The notes under the pieces were generated by a model, which was not told where the DNA came from, made no database searches, and saw only the letters and a program-made list of their open reading frames with translations. The translations under genes were made by a program, and so were the position numbers. DNA of 50,525 nt from IDS-8 sp036381215. GTDB taxonomy: Bacteria; Pseudomonadota; Gammaproteobacteria; Steroidobacterales; Woeseiaceae. Below, one piece after another: positions 19,918 through 27,101 of the stretch; position 1 is the stretch's first letter, and the number at the start of each line of letters is the position of its first letter. Location of the stretch: positions 1 to 50,525 of the forward strand of contig DASVDF010000017.1 in NCBI GenBank assembly GCA_036381215.1, read 5' to 3'.

Positions 19918-20673
19918 CTAATAAATCCCCAGCCACCCCGGCACTTCCCGCCAGCTGTCCGTCAATGCCCGGTCGAGCCGCCGGTAGTCCGGCTCGAAAC
20001 GGGCTACGAACTTCCAGAAGCGCTGCGAATGGTTCATGTGCCGGCCGTGCGCCAGCTCGTGCACCATGAGATAGCGCACGAGCTCCGGCTTGAGGAAGAG
20101 CAGGCAGAAATTCAGCGTGATGGTGCCGGACGAGCTGTGGCTGCCCCAGCAGGTGCGCTGCCCGCGGATCTGCATCTTGCTGTAGGGCGTGCGCATGCGG
20201 TTCGCGAGCAGCTTGAGCTGCGGCTCGAACTCCGCGCGCGCGAGCTTGCAGAGCCAGCGGCGCAGCGCGACCCGGCAGAGCTCTTCGTCCTCGATGCGGC
20301 CGGCCACCTCGACGCCGGCCCCGTTTTCCCGGCAGCGCACGGATCTCAGCTCGCGCTGCCGCCGGTAGGCGACGCGGATGCTGCGCCGGAGCGCCGGCAC
20401 GCGGATCGCCCCCGGCAAGGCCAGGTCTCCCGGGAGGTAGTCAACGGCGAAGGCGTTGCGGGCGTCGCGGATCCAGCCCGCATTCTCGTTGACGAAAGCC
20501 TGCACGTCGGCCGCGCGCGTGCGGTGCGGCACGACCACCTCCACCCGGCCCCGGGGGAATACCTTGATGGTCAGGCGCTTGGCGCGCGCGCTCTTGCGCA
20601 CCGAGAAGGCAGGCAGGTGCGCGGCCTTTGGACCGTCCGGGAACAGCGGAAGCTGGGGGCGCTCTGCTCGCAC
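19918..20673 (-). CDS. YgjP-type M48-like metallopeptidase family protein
   Basis: A 251-residue protein of the YgjP/WLM-like DUF45 family. The zinc motif HELAHGRHMNHSQRFW near the C-terminus (about 205-220) has HExxH plus a downstream His. The N-terminal half has the family pattern of basic strands (RAKRLTIKVFPRGRVEVVVP) and a WIRDARN segment. E. coli YgjP has been reported as a UTP pyrophosphatase, whereas the sequence looks peptidase-like; activity is therefore uncertain. It is convergent with the DUF2333 gene across the five-hairpin array. Confidence 0.85.
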   Translation of the reverse strand: MRAERPQLPLFPDGPKAAHLPAFSVRKSARAKRLTIKVFPRGRVEVVVPHRTRAADVQAFVNENAGWIRDARNAFAVDYLPGDLALPGAIRVPALRRSIRVAYRRQRELRSVRCRENGAGVEVAGRIEDEELCRVALRRWLCKLARAEFEPQLKLLANRMRTPYSKMQIRGQRTCWGSHSSSGTITLNFCLLFLKPELVRYLMVHELAHGRHMNHSQRFWKFVARFEPDYRRLDRALTDSWREVPGWLGIY

Positions 20674-20801
20674 GGCGCTATTCTACGGCGTCCCTCCGTA
20701 AAGCAAACAGGCGCCGCAGCCGGCCGCCTCTCCCGGGAACCCGGCCCCCGGACCGCCCTCCGCAGGAACCCGCCCCCACGGCGGACCGCCGCAGCGCCTC
20801 C

Positions 20802-20830
20802 GCAGGAGCGCGCCATGCGGGCGACCCGAC
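20802..20830 (+). repeat. REP-like element, forward degenerate copy
   Basis: GCAGGAGCGCGCCATGCGGG then CGACC, followed 45 bases later by an inverted copy. Both lie in the 262-base gap 20674-20935, which otherwise holds GC-rich sequence with no gene that I can support. Confidence 0.5.
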
Positions 20831-20874
20831 GCAGCCACAGATGCCCGACGCCGAGCGTGCCGTCGTCCGGCGAC

Positions 20875-20913
20875 GTGCCTCCGTTCGGTCGCGCGCGATG
20901 TGCGCTCCTACGG
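20875..20913 (-). repeat. REP-like element, inverted copy
   Basis: The minus strand reads CCGTAGGAGCGCACATCGCG, then CGCGACCGAACGGAGGCAC. It is nearly identical over its full length to the copies at 5759-5796 and 27041-27084. Confidence 0.7.
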
Positions 20914-20935
20914 CCGCCGAGAGAGGATCACGCGG

Positions 20936-21649
20936 TCAGGGGTGATCGCCGCTGAAGCGCTCCGCGTCGTCCAGGCTCATGACCCCGCGCACCTCGCCGA
21001 TGGTGGCGTCGTCGCTGACGTAGAGCTCGACCTCGCGCTCCAGGACGATGGCGCCGTCGACGCGCACCCCGGGGCCGATGACGATCTTCGGCTCGTCGCT
21101 GCCGAAGTTGAAGCCTTCGGGCTCGTGCACGGTGAAGTCTCCAGCGACACGCGTACCGTCGGAGAGGGTGACGTCGCCGTTGACGGTATCGAGATCGCCC
21201 CCGATCTCGGCGCCGGCGATGCGGATTTCGCCGTTCACGTTGGCCACGTCCGAGGCGACGCGTACGCCGGCCTCGATCCGGATCTCGCCGTTCACGACGT
21301 CGATGTCGTCGAGGGTGCTGTCCCGTTCGACCGTGACCGCGCCGTTGACGCTCTGGATCCCGCCGGCGGTGACGCCTGACGCCAGCCGGATCTTGCCGTT
21401 GACCGTCTGCGCGTCGCCGACCCGCGCCCCCTCGTCGATGCGGATCGAGCCGTTCACCGTCTCGAGATCGCCGTCGACGACCGCCTCGCTGCCGACCGTG
21501 ATGCTGCCGTTGACGGTCGATTTGCCGCCGGACTCGCTGCCGGGCGCGATGTCGATGTTCTCGTTCAGGTCGAACGCCTGCGCGGAGGCACAGAGCACGA
21601 GCGCGGCGAAGCCGGCGCTGGCAGCGGCAAGCAGGGATTTCCTCGTCAT
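20936..21649 (-). CDS. Exported repeat protein, predicted beta-solenoid
   Basis: A 237-residue protein with signal peptide (about 1-25, ending ASAQA) and seven successive units, each beginning VNG, at about residues 46, 65, 83, 101, 119, 138 and 156. The period of 18-19 residues has alternating hydrophobic positions (VNGSITV, VNGEIRIEAGVRV). Such short periods are typical of left- or right-handed beta-helices, comparable to bactofilin or polymer-forming proteins, though those are cytosolic. A final stretch EPKIVIGPGVRVDGAIVLER continues the pattern. Function is unknown; periplasmic location is inferred from the signal peptide. GAGGA precedes the ATG. It is divergent from the ABC exporter. Confidence 0.7.
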   Translation of the reverse strand: MTRKSLLAAASAGFAALVLCASAQAFDLNENIDIAPGSESGGKSTVNGSITVGSEAVVDGDLETVNGSIRIDEGARVGDAQTVNGKIRLASGVTAGGIQSVNGAVTVERDSTLDDIDVVNGEIRIEAGVRVASDVANVNGEIRIAGAEIGGDLDTVNGDVTLSDGTRVAGDFTVHEPEGFNFGSDEPKIVIGPGVRVDGAIVLEREVELYVSDDATIGEVRGVMSLDDAERFSGDHP

Positions 21650-21778
21650 TGTCTCGGTCCTCGTGAGCCAGATTCAGCTGCTTCGATGCACCGCGCAGCC
21701 GTTCGGTTTAAGTCGGCCCGCTAGGCTGCGTGAGGGGCAACGGGTAATCTTCGCGTTTTCCCCTGACCCGGAGACCCG

Positions 21779-22663
21779 ATGGAGCCTGTGCTCGAGGCCT
21801 GCGACCTCGTGAAACGGTATCCCGGCGTGCTTGCCGTCGATCACCTGAGCTTCGCCGTGCGGGAAGGCAGCTGCTTCGGCCTGCTCGGGCCGAACGGAGC
21901 CGGCAAAACGACCACGGTCGAGATCATCGAGGGGGTGACACCGGCAACCTCCGGCGAAGTCCGCTACCGCGGGGAGCCGGCCGGGCGGCGCTTCCGCGAG
22001 GAATGCGGCATCCAGTTCCAGCACACTGCGCTGCAGGATTTCCTCACCGTGCGCGAGTCCCTCGAGCTCTTCCGCAGCCTGTACGACCGCCAGGCGGACA
22101 TCGACGAGATCCTGGCGGAGTGCTCGCTCGTCGAGCTCCAGCATCGGGACAACCGCAAGCTGTCGGGCGGCCAGCGCCAGCGGCTCCTGCTCGCGGTGGC
22201 GCTGGTGAACGTGCCCCGGCTCGTGTTCCTCGACGAGCCGACGACCGGGCTCGATCCGCAGGCACGCCGCAACTTCTGGGAGCTGGTCGAGCGGATCCGC
22301 GCCCGCGGCACCACCGTCGTGCTGACCACGCACTACATGGAGGAAGCGGAGATCCTGTGCGACGAGATCGCCATCATGGACGCCGGTCGTATCGTCTCGC
22401 AGGGCAACCCGAGATCGCTGCTCGAGCACCGCTATCCGAACGTCGTCATCGAGCTGCCGATCGAGGACGTGCGCGAGGGATTCGGGGAGCTGGAGCATCG
22501 GGTCGTCGAAGCACGGGGCGTGGTGGAGATTCCGACCAGCGACGTCAACACGAGCCTGCGCCGGCTCGCGGGACAGATGCACGCGCTCAACCGCCTGCGG
22601 ATCCGCCAGCCGAACCTCGAGGACCTCTTCCTCGATCTCACCGGCCATTCGCTGCGCGCCTAG
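21779..22663 (+). CDS. ABC transporter ATP-binding protein (ABC-2 exporter type)
   Basis: A 294-residue ATPase with Walker A GPNGAGKTTT (about residues 38-47), Q-loop in GIQFQHTAL, signature LSGGQRQRLLLA, Walker B LVFLDEPTTGLDP and switch His in LTTHYMEEAE. The C-terminal extension after about residue 215 is the usual DrrA/CcmA-like regulatory tail. The permease gene follows within seven bases, forming a two-gene exporter. The substrate is unknown; this subfamily exports drugs, lipids or polysaccharides. A weak promoter region lies in the divergent gap 21650-21778. Confidence 0.92.
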   Translation: MEPVLEACDLVKRYPGVLAVDHLSFAVREGSCFGLLGPNGAGKTTTVEIIEGVTPATSGEVRYRGEPAGRRFREECGIQFQHTALQDFLTVRESLELFRSLYDRQADIDEILAECSLVELQHRDNRKLSGGQRQRLLLAVALVNVPRLVFLDEPTTGLDPQARRNFWELVERIRARGTTVVLTTHYMEEAEILCDEIAIMDAGRIVSQGNPRSLLEHRYPNVVIELPIEDVREGFGELEHRVVEARGVVEIPTSDVNTSLRRLAGQMHALNRLRIRQPNLEDLFLDLTGHSLRA

Positions 22664-22669
22664 TGTCGA

Positions 22670-23701
22670 GTGATGGCAGGCCGGCTCAAACGCATCTATG
22701 CCGTGTTCCGCGCGCGCAATCTCGAGTTCGTGCGCGACCGCGGCACGCTGGGATGGAACATCCTGCTGCCGTTCGTGCTCATGCTGGGGCTGTACTTCAT
22801 TTTCGGCGGCGCGTCGCGGCCGCAGTACACCGTCGGCGTCGTGCAGCAGGCCGACGACATCGATACGGTCGTGCACCCGTTCCTCGAGACGCGTTACGTG
22901 CGCTTCGTGCCGGAGCGCGATCTCGACGAGGCGATCCGCAAGGTGGCCCGCCACCAGCTCGACCTCCTCGTCCGCTTCGATCCGCCGGCACGGTACTGGG
23001 TCAACCCGAGCTCGCCGAAGGGCTACTTCGTCGAGCTCGCGCTGCACGAGAAGGACCCGGCCGGAGAAATTGTGAAAGCCGAGATTAAGGGCGAGCCGGT
23101 GCGCTACGTCGACTGGGTGCTTCCGGGCATTCTCGGCATGAACATGATGTTCAGCTGCCTGTTCGGCGTCGGCTACGTGGTCGTGCGCTATCGCAAGAAC
23201 GGCTTCCTGAAGCGTTTGCGCGCGACGCCGCTGCGCGCGCTCGAGTTCGTGGTGGCCCAGGTCGCCTCCCGCCTGGTGCTGATCATCGCCATCACGGTGG
23301 CCGTGTACGCCGGCACGAGCTGGCTGCTCGACATCCACATGGTCGGCAGCAATACCGCCCTGCTCGCGGTGGCGATCGTGGGGGCGATCTGCCTCATCGC
23401 GGTAGGGCTGCTGCTGTCGGCACGCGTCACGAGCGAAGAGCTGGCCGGCGGCCTGCTCAACCTCGTGACCTGGCCGATGATGCTGCTGTCCGGCGTCTGG
23501 TTCTCGCTCGAGGGGGCGAGCGACTGGGTGATCGCCGCATCGAAGCTGTTCCCCCTGACCTGGATGCTGGAGGCGGCTCGCGCCATCATGCTCGACGGCG
23601 CGAGCCTCGTCGACGTCGCGCCGGAGCTCGCGGTGCTGGGCGGGATGACCGCCGTTTTCCTCGCCGCCGGCGCGGCCATCTTCCGCTGGGGGCCGCGCTA
23701 A
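22670..23701 (+). CDS. ABC-2 type transporter permease
   Basis: A 343-residue membrane protein (starting at GTG 22670 or ATG 22673). One N-terminal membrane segment (GWNILLPFVLMLGLYFIFGG) is followed by an extracytoplasmic domain (about 50-145), then five further segments with the ABC-2 signature region LLNLVTWPMMLLSGVWF near the C-terminus. It pairs with the ATPase just upstream as a heteromeric exporter, probably two ATPases plus two permeases. It ends 17 bases before tatD, so read-through into tatD is likely. Confidence 0.9.
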   Translation: MMAGRLKRIYAVFRARNLEFVRDRGTLGWNILLPFVLMLGLYFIFGGASRPQYTVGVVQQADDIDTVVHPFLETRYVRFVPERDLDEAIRKVARHQLDLLVRFDPPARYWVNPSSPKGYFVELALHEKDPAGEIVKAEIKGEPVRYVDWVLPGILGMNMMFSCLFGVGYVVVRYRKNGFLKRLRATPLRALEFVVAQVASRLVLIIAITVAVYAGTSWLLDIHMVGSNTALLAVAIVGAICLIAVGLLLSARVTSEELAGGLLNLVTWPMMLLSGVWFSLEGASDWVIAASKLFPLTWMLEAARAIMLDGASLVDVAPELAVLGGMTAVFLAAGAAIFRWGPR

Positions 23702-23718
23702 GTGGCCGGGAGTTTCGC

Positions 23719-24516
23719 ATGCACCCGTTGATCGACATCGGCGTCAACCTGGCCCACGACTCCTTCGACGACGATCGCGCGGCGGTGCTGGAGCGGGCGC
23801 GCGAGCACGGCGTCGCGCGCCTGATCATCACGGGCAGCTCCGTCGAGTCGAGCCTGCAGGCCGCGGCGCTCGCCGAGGGCGATCCGGGAGTGCTGTTCGC
23901 GACCGCCGGCCTGCATCCGCACCATGCCGCCGACTGGTCGCCGGCCGCGGCGCGCGTCATTCGCGAGCTCACGACGCATCCCGCCGTGGTCGCGGTCGGT
24001 GAATGCGGACTCGATTATTTCCGCGACTTCTCGCCGCGCGACGCGCAGCGCAAGGCGTTCCAGGCGCAGCTCGCCATCGCGACCGAGTGCGGTCTGCCCG
24101 TTTTCCTCCACCAGCGCGATGCACACGAGGATTTCCTCGCGGTTCTCGCGCCGGTGATGAAACGGCTGTCCGGCGGAGTCGCGCATTGCTTTACCGGCGA
24201 CGGCCGCATGCTGGACGATTACCTCGACCTCGGGCTGTACATCGGCCTGACCGGCTGGATCTGTGACGAGCGCCGCGGCGACGCGCTGCGCGCGGCCGTC
24301 GCGGGGCTGCCGCTCGATCGCGTTCTGCTCGAGACCGACGCACCGTACCTCCTGCCGCGGACCCTCTCGCCCATGCCCGGATCCCGCCGCAACGAGCCGA
24401 TGCACCTGCGCGAGGTGCTGCGGGTCGCGGCGCAGGCGATGGAGTGCGGCGAAGAGGAGCTCGCACGCGCCTCGACCGCGAATGCCGCGCGGCTGTTCCG
24501 CCTCCCGTCCGGCTGA
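23719..24516 (+). CDS. tatD: TatD family 3'-5' exonuclease / metal-dependent hydrolase
   Basis: A 265-residue TIM-barrel metal-dependent nuclease. The N-terminus LIDIGVNLAHDSF is that of TatD proper rather than YcfH/YjjV. Metal and active-site segments visible are TAGLHPH, VGECGLDYFRDF, FLHQRDAHEDF, VAHCFTGD, GLTGWICDERRGD, ETDAPYLLPR and SRRNEPMHL. E. coli TatD is a 3'-5' exonuclease acting on ssDNA and RNA in H2O2 repair and was named for proximity to tatABC, which is not present here. Confidence 0.93.
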   Translation: MHPLIDIGVNLAHDSFDDDRAAVLERAREHGVARLIITGSSVESSLQAAALAEGDPGVLFATAGLHPHHAADWSPAAARVIRELTTHPAVVAVGECGLDYFRDFSPRDAQRKAFQAQLAIATECGLPVFLHQRDAHEDFLAVLAPVMKRLSGGVAHCFTGDGRMLDDYLDLGLYIGLTGWICDERRGDALRAAVAGLPLDRVLLETDAPYLLPRTLSPMPGSRRNEPMHLREVLRVAAQAMECGEEELARASTANAARLFRLPSG

Positions 24517-24524
24517 GCAGCCGA

Positions 24525-24533
24525 TGCTATACT
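24525..24533 (+). promoter_or_regulatory. Extended -10 promoter of the DUF1538-PII-CBS operon
   Basis: TGCTATACT (TG-n-TATACT) lies nine bases after the tatD stop. The predicted start near 24540 leaves a leader of about 70 bases. The leader contains the distant inverted repeat CCGGCT (24537-24542) / AGCCGG (24597-24602), which could close a leader hairpin over the ribosome site. Confidence 0.5.
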
Positions 24534-24610
24534 GGCCCGGCTCCGACGACCGACAGGAAAACAAGGACATAGTTTGGCCAGAGTGACAGGCCACTGAGCC
24601 GGGACGACGC

Positions 24611-25342
24611 ATGCGCTTGTTCTGGCGAATGGCACTCGGGAGCGTTCGGGACCTGGCGCCCGTGCTCGTGGTCATCCTCTTCTTCCAGGCCGTGGTCCTG
24701 GACCGGCCGATTGCCGAGCTCGCGGTGCTCGCGCAGGGCGCCGTGCTGGTCGTGGTGGGCCTCACCCTGTTCGTGTACGGGCTCGAGCTGGCCCTGTTCC
24801 CTGTCGGGGACGCCCTGGCCTATGCGCTCGCCGAGCACGGCAGCTTCGTGTGGCTGGTCGCGTTCGCGTTCCTGCTGGGCTTCGGCACGGCGGTCGCCGA
24901 GCCCGCGCTCACGGCCGTGGCCACGGAAGCGGCGAAGGTGGCGGCGGTGGCAGGCTCGATCGCCGACTCGCCGGTATCGCGCGCGCGCTATGCCCTGGGC
25001 CTGCGGCTGGTCGTGGGCCTCTCCGTGGGCGTCGCGCTGATCCTGGGCGTCACGCGCATCGTGCTCGGCTGGTCGCTGCCGAAGCTCGTCGTCGGCGGCT
25101 ACGTGCTGGTGATGGCGATCACGTTGATCGCTCCTCCGGAAATCATCGGCATCGCCTACGACTCGGGCGCGGTCACGACCTCCGTGATCACCGTGCCGCT
25201 GGTCACCGCGCTCGGCATCGGGCTCGCCTCCTCGCTGTCCGGCCGCAACCCGCTGACGGACGGCTTCGGCATGATCGCGCTGATCCTGCTGATACCGATG
25301 ATCTTCGTGATGCTTTACGGAACGCTGCTCGCATGGCTCTGA
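24611..25342 (+). CDS. DUF1538 membrane protein, subunit A
   Basis: A 243-residue protein, almost wholly hydrophobic, with about seven membrane segments. Signature blocks: YGLELALFPVGD (56-67), FGTAVAEPAL (91-100), YDSGAVTTSVITVP (183-196) followed by LVTALGIGLAS. The same three blocks in the same order occur in the next gene, so the two are paralogous halves and probably form a pseudo-symmetric heterodimer. DUF1538 has no established function; conserved Glu, Asp, Gly and Thr positions within membrane segments suggest ion or small-solute transport (inference). Its last 10 bases overlap the start of the second subunit. Confidence 0.85.
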   Translation: MRLFWRMALGSVRDLAPVLVVILFFQAVVLDRPIAELAVLAQGAVLVVVGLTLFVYGLELALFPVGDALAYALAEHGSFVWLVAFAFLLGFGTAVAEPALTAVATEAAKVAAVAGSIADSPVSRARYALGLRLVVGLSVGVALILGVTRIVLGWSLPKLVVGGYVLVMAITLIAPPEIIGIAYDSGAVTTSVITVPLVTALGIGLASSLSGRNPLTDGFGMIALILLIPMIFVMLYGTLLAWL

Positions 25343-26127
25343 CCCTCGAGCTGCTCCGGATGCTGGGCGAAACGTCCCTGAGCGTGCTGCCGATCGCGGC
25401 GTTCATGCTGTTCTTCCACCGCGTGGTGCTGCACCGCCAGTTCGCGCAACCGGCGCAGCTCGCCATCGGCTTCCTGTTCATGCTGGCCGGCCTGGGCGTT
25501 TTCCTGCTCGGCCTCGAGCAGGCCCTGTTTCCCGTCGGCCGCCTGATGGTGGACCAGCTGGTCGCGTTCACCACTCTCCGGCTTCCCAAGGAGGCAGCGC
25601 ACTGGTGGGATTACCGGCTCATTTTCGCGTTCGCGTTCTGTCTCGCGTTCGGCGCGGCCATCGCGGAGCCGGCCCTGCTCGCTGTGGCCCGCCGCGTCGA
25701 CGACCTGTCGGGCGGTGCCATCGGCGCCTCCGGCCTCCGGGTCGCCGCCGCGCTCGGCGTCGGTCTCGGCGTCACCGTCGGTTGCATGCGGATCGCGGCC
25801 GGCGTGCCGCTTCTGTGGTGCGTCGGCGCGGCCTATGCGGTTATCATCGCGCAAACGGCATTCGCGCCGCGCGTCATTACGTCGATGGCCTACGATATCG
25901 GCGGCGTCACGACTTCCGCGATCACGGTCCCCGTCGTCACCGCGCTCGGTCTCGGCCTCGCCCAGCAGGTGCCGGGACGCAGCGAGCTTTACGACGGTTT
26001 CGGCGTGCTGGTGCTCGCGGCCACCTACCCCGTGATAACGGTACTCGGCTACGCGCAGATCACAGCCTTTCTCGAACGCCGCACGCTCCGCCGCCGCAGC
26101 CAGACCCCGCAGGATCAGCATTCATGA
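25333..26127 (+). CDS. DUF1538 membrane protein, subunit B
   Basis: A 264-residue paralogue of the preceding gene, overlapping it by 10 bases. Matching blocks: LGLEQALFPVGR (59-70), FGAAIAEPAL (106-115), YDIGGVTTSAITVP (187-200) followed by VVTALGLGLA. About seven membrane segments, plus a basic cytoplasmic tail (ERRTLRRRSQ) absent from subunit A. The Thr-Thr-Ser pair and adjacent Asp in the last block are shared by both subunits and are the best candidates for the functional site. Its stop overlaps the ATG of a 21-codon mini-ORF (ATGA). Confidence 0.85.
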   Translation: MALTLELLRMLGETSLSVLPIAAFMLFFHRVVLHRQFAQPAQLAIGFLFMLAGLGVFLLGLEQALFPVGRLMVDQLVAFTTLRLPKEAAHWWDYRLIFAFAFCLAFGAAIAEPALLAVARRVDDLSGGAIGASGLRVAAALGVGLGVTVGCMRIAAGVPLLWCVGAAYAVIIAQTAFAPRVITSMAYDIGGVTTSAITVPVVTALGLGLAQQVPGRSELYDGFGVLVLAATYPVITVLGYAQITAFLERRTLRRRSQTPQDQHS

Positions 26128-26189
26128 TTGTCGTCGTGCGGCGCAGACGCTGTTTTCGTACACGCTCATCGGCCCCCATGGAGGAATGA
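26124..26189 (+). CDS. Possible 21-residue Arg-rich mini-ORF bridging the DUF1538 and PII-like genes
   Basis: ATG 26124 overlaps the DUF1538-B stop (ATGA), and the TGA at 26187-26189 ends one base before the PII-like ATG. The peptide would begin MIVVVRRRRCFRTR. It lacks its own ribosome site and could only be translated by re-initiation. Its main effect could be to carry ribosomes through the 63-base gap and couple sensor to membrane-protein synthesis. Whether it is translated is unproven. Confidence 0.3.
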   Translation: MIVVVRRRRCFRTRSSAPMEE

Positions 26190-26190
26190 G

Positions 26191-26541
26191 ATGCATTTCA
26201 AACTGCTCGTCGCTTTCGTCGAGGATCGGCACACGAAAGCGGTCATGGACGCGGCGCGCGATGCCGGTGCAACGGGATGCACAGTCATCACGCAGGCGCG
26301 CGGCGAGGGGCTGAACAAGCCGGTCAGCTTTCTCGGCATGTCGCTGTCCGCGCAACGCGACGTGCTGCTGATGCTGGTCGAGGAGCACCTCAGTCGGCGG
26401 ATCCTGGAGCACATACGCGACGTCGGCGAGTTCGATTCGAAACCGGGCACGGGGATCGCCGTGCAGATCGACGTCGAAGACGCCGTCGGCATCGTGCGCC
26501 AGGCCGAGGAGCTGACGGAAGTCGTGGAGAAAGAGCTATGA
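26191..26541 (+). CDS. PII-like (GlnB-fold) signalling protein
   Basis: A 116-residue protein with the ferredoxin-like PII pattern: opening strand MHFKLLVAFVEDRHT, helix, strand GCTVITQARGEG, a T-loop-sized segment (about 37-56), strand VLLMLVEEHLS, helix, and a closing GKIGDGK-like stretch read here as EFDSKPGTGIAVQIDVEDAV. It contains no Tyr at all, so uridylylation as in GlnB is impossible. The B-loop is also altered, so ligand (ATP/ADP, 2-oxoglutarate or other) is uncertain. GGAGGA sits 6 bases upstream of the ATG. By analogy with GlnK-AmtB and SbtB-SbtA, it probably binds and gates the DUF1538 membrane pair. Confidence 0.78.
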   Translation: MHFKLLVAFVEDRHTKAVMDAARDAGATGCTVITQARGEGLNKPVSFLGMSLSAQRDVLLMLVEEHLSRRILEHIRDVGEFDSKPGTGIAVQIDVEDAVGIVRQAEELTEVVEKEL

Positions 26542-26939
26542 AGGAGACCCGGGATATCAGCGTGCGCGACGTGATGCGCCACGACGTGACCATGGTCGAC
26601 GGCCGCATCGACGTCATGGAGGCGATGCGCATCATGAAACGGGTGGGTGCGACCAGCCTGATCGTGAAGAAGCGCTATCCGAACGACGAGTTCGGTATGG
26701 TGCTGTTCTCCGACATCGCCAAGGAGGTGATCGCCAAGGACCGCTCACCCGAGCGCGTCAACGCCTACGAGATCATGGCGAAGCCCGTGATCTCCGTGCG
26801 GCCGGGTATGAGCATCCGCCATTGCGCACGGCTGTTCGAGCGCTGCGGCATCAGTCACGCGCCGGTAATCGAGAACGAGGAAGTCATCGGGCTGGTGAGC
26901 TACTACCTGCTCGTCCTCGGCTCCCTCGACCTCGACTGA
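26538..26939 (+). CDS. Two-CBS-domain protein
   Basis: A 133-residue protein made only of a CBS (Bateman) pair. CBS1 is about 8-66 (VRDVMRHDVTMV, then FGMVLFSDIAKEV), CBS2 about 75-130 (YEIMAKPVISVRPGMSI, then HAPVIENEEVIGLVSYYL). CBS pairs bind adenosine nucleotides or SAM and gate transporters and enzymes. Its ATG overlaps the stop of the PII-like gene (ATGA), giving tight translational coupling. With two putative adenylate sensors in one transporter-like operon, it is inferred to be a second regulatory subunit. A REP-like pair follows. Confidence 0.85.
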   Translation: MKETRDISVRDVMRHDVTMVDGRIDVMEAMRIMKRVGATSLIVKKRYPNDEFGMVLFSDIAKEVIAKDRSPERVNAYEIMAKPVISVRPGMSIRHCARLFERCGISHAPVIENEEVIGLVSYYLLVLGSLDLD

Positions 26940-26963
26940 CGCCCGGCAGCGGTCCGCCCCCCT

Positions 26964-26998
26964 GTAGGAGCGCGCAGCGCGCGCGACCGAATCGGCCG
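26964..26998 (+). repeat. REP-like element, forward copy
   Basis: GTAGGAGCGCGCAGCGCGCG then CGACCGAATCGGCC, 24 bases after the CBS-gene stop; paired with the inverted copy at 27041-27084. Confidence 0.7.
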
Positions 26999-27040
26999 GG
27001 AGGGGCGGCTGTCAGGCGCGACCGCGGAGGCTCTGGCGGC

Positions 27041-27084
27041 GGTGCCTTCGTTCAAGCGCGCGCGATGCGCGCTCCTACGAAGGC
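27041..27084 (-). repeat. REP-like element, inverted copy
   Basis: The minus strand reads CCTTCGTAGGAGCGCGCATC, then GCGCGCGCTTGAACGAAGGCACC. Its outer ends (CCTTCG/CGAAGG) are themselves complementary, so a longer stem closes the element. It lies just beyond the 3' end of the NERD gene. Confidence 0.7.
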
Positions 27085-27101
27085 GCCCGGTCGCGGGCGC
27101 G

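Noticed and set aside
26277..26939. PII-CBS fusion protein in one frame
   Set aside because: The open frame upstream of ATG 26538 is out of phase with the PII-like gene; the two are separate coupled genes.
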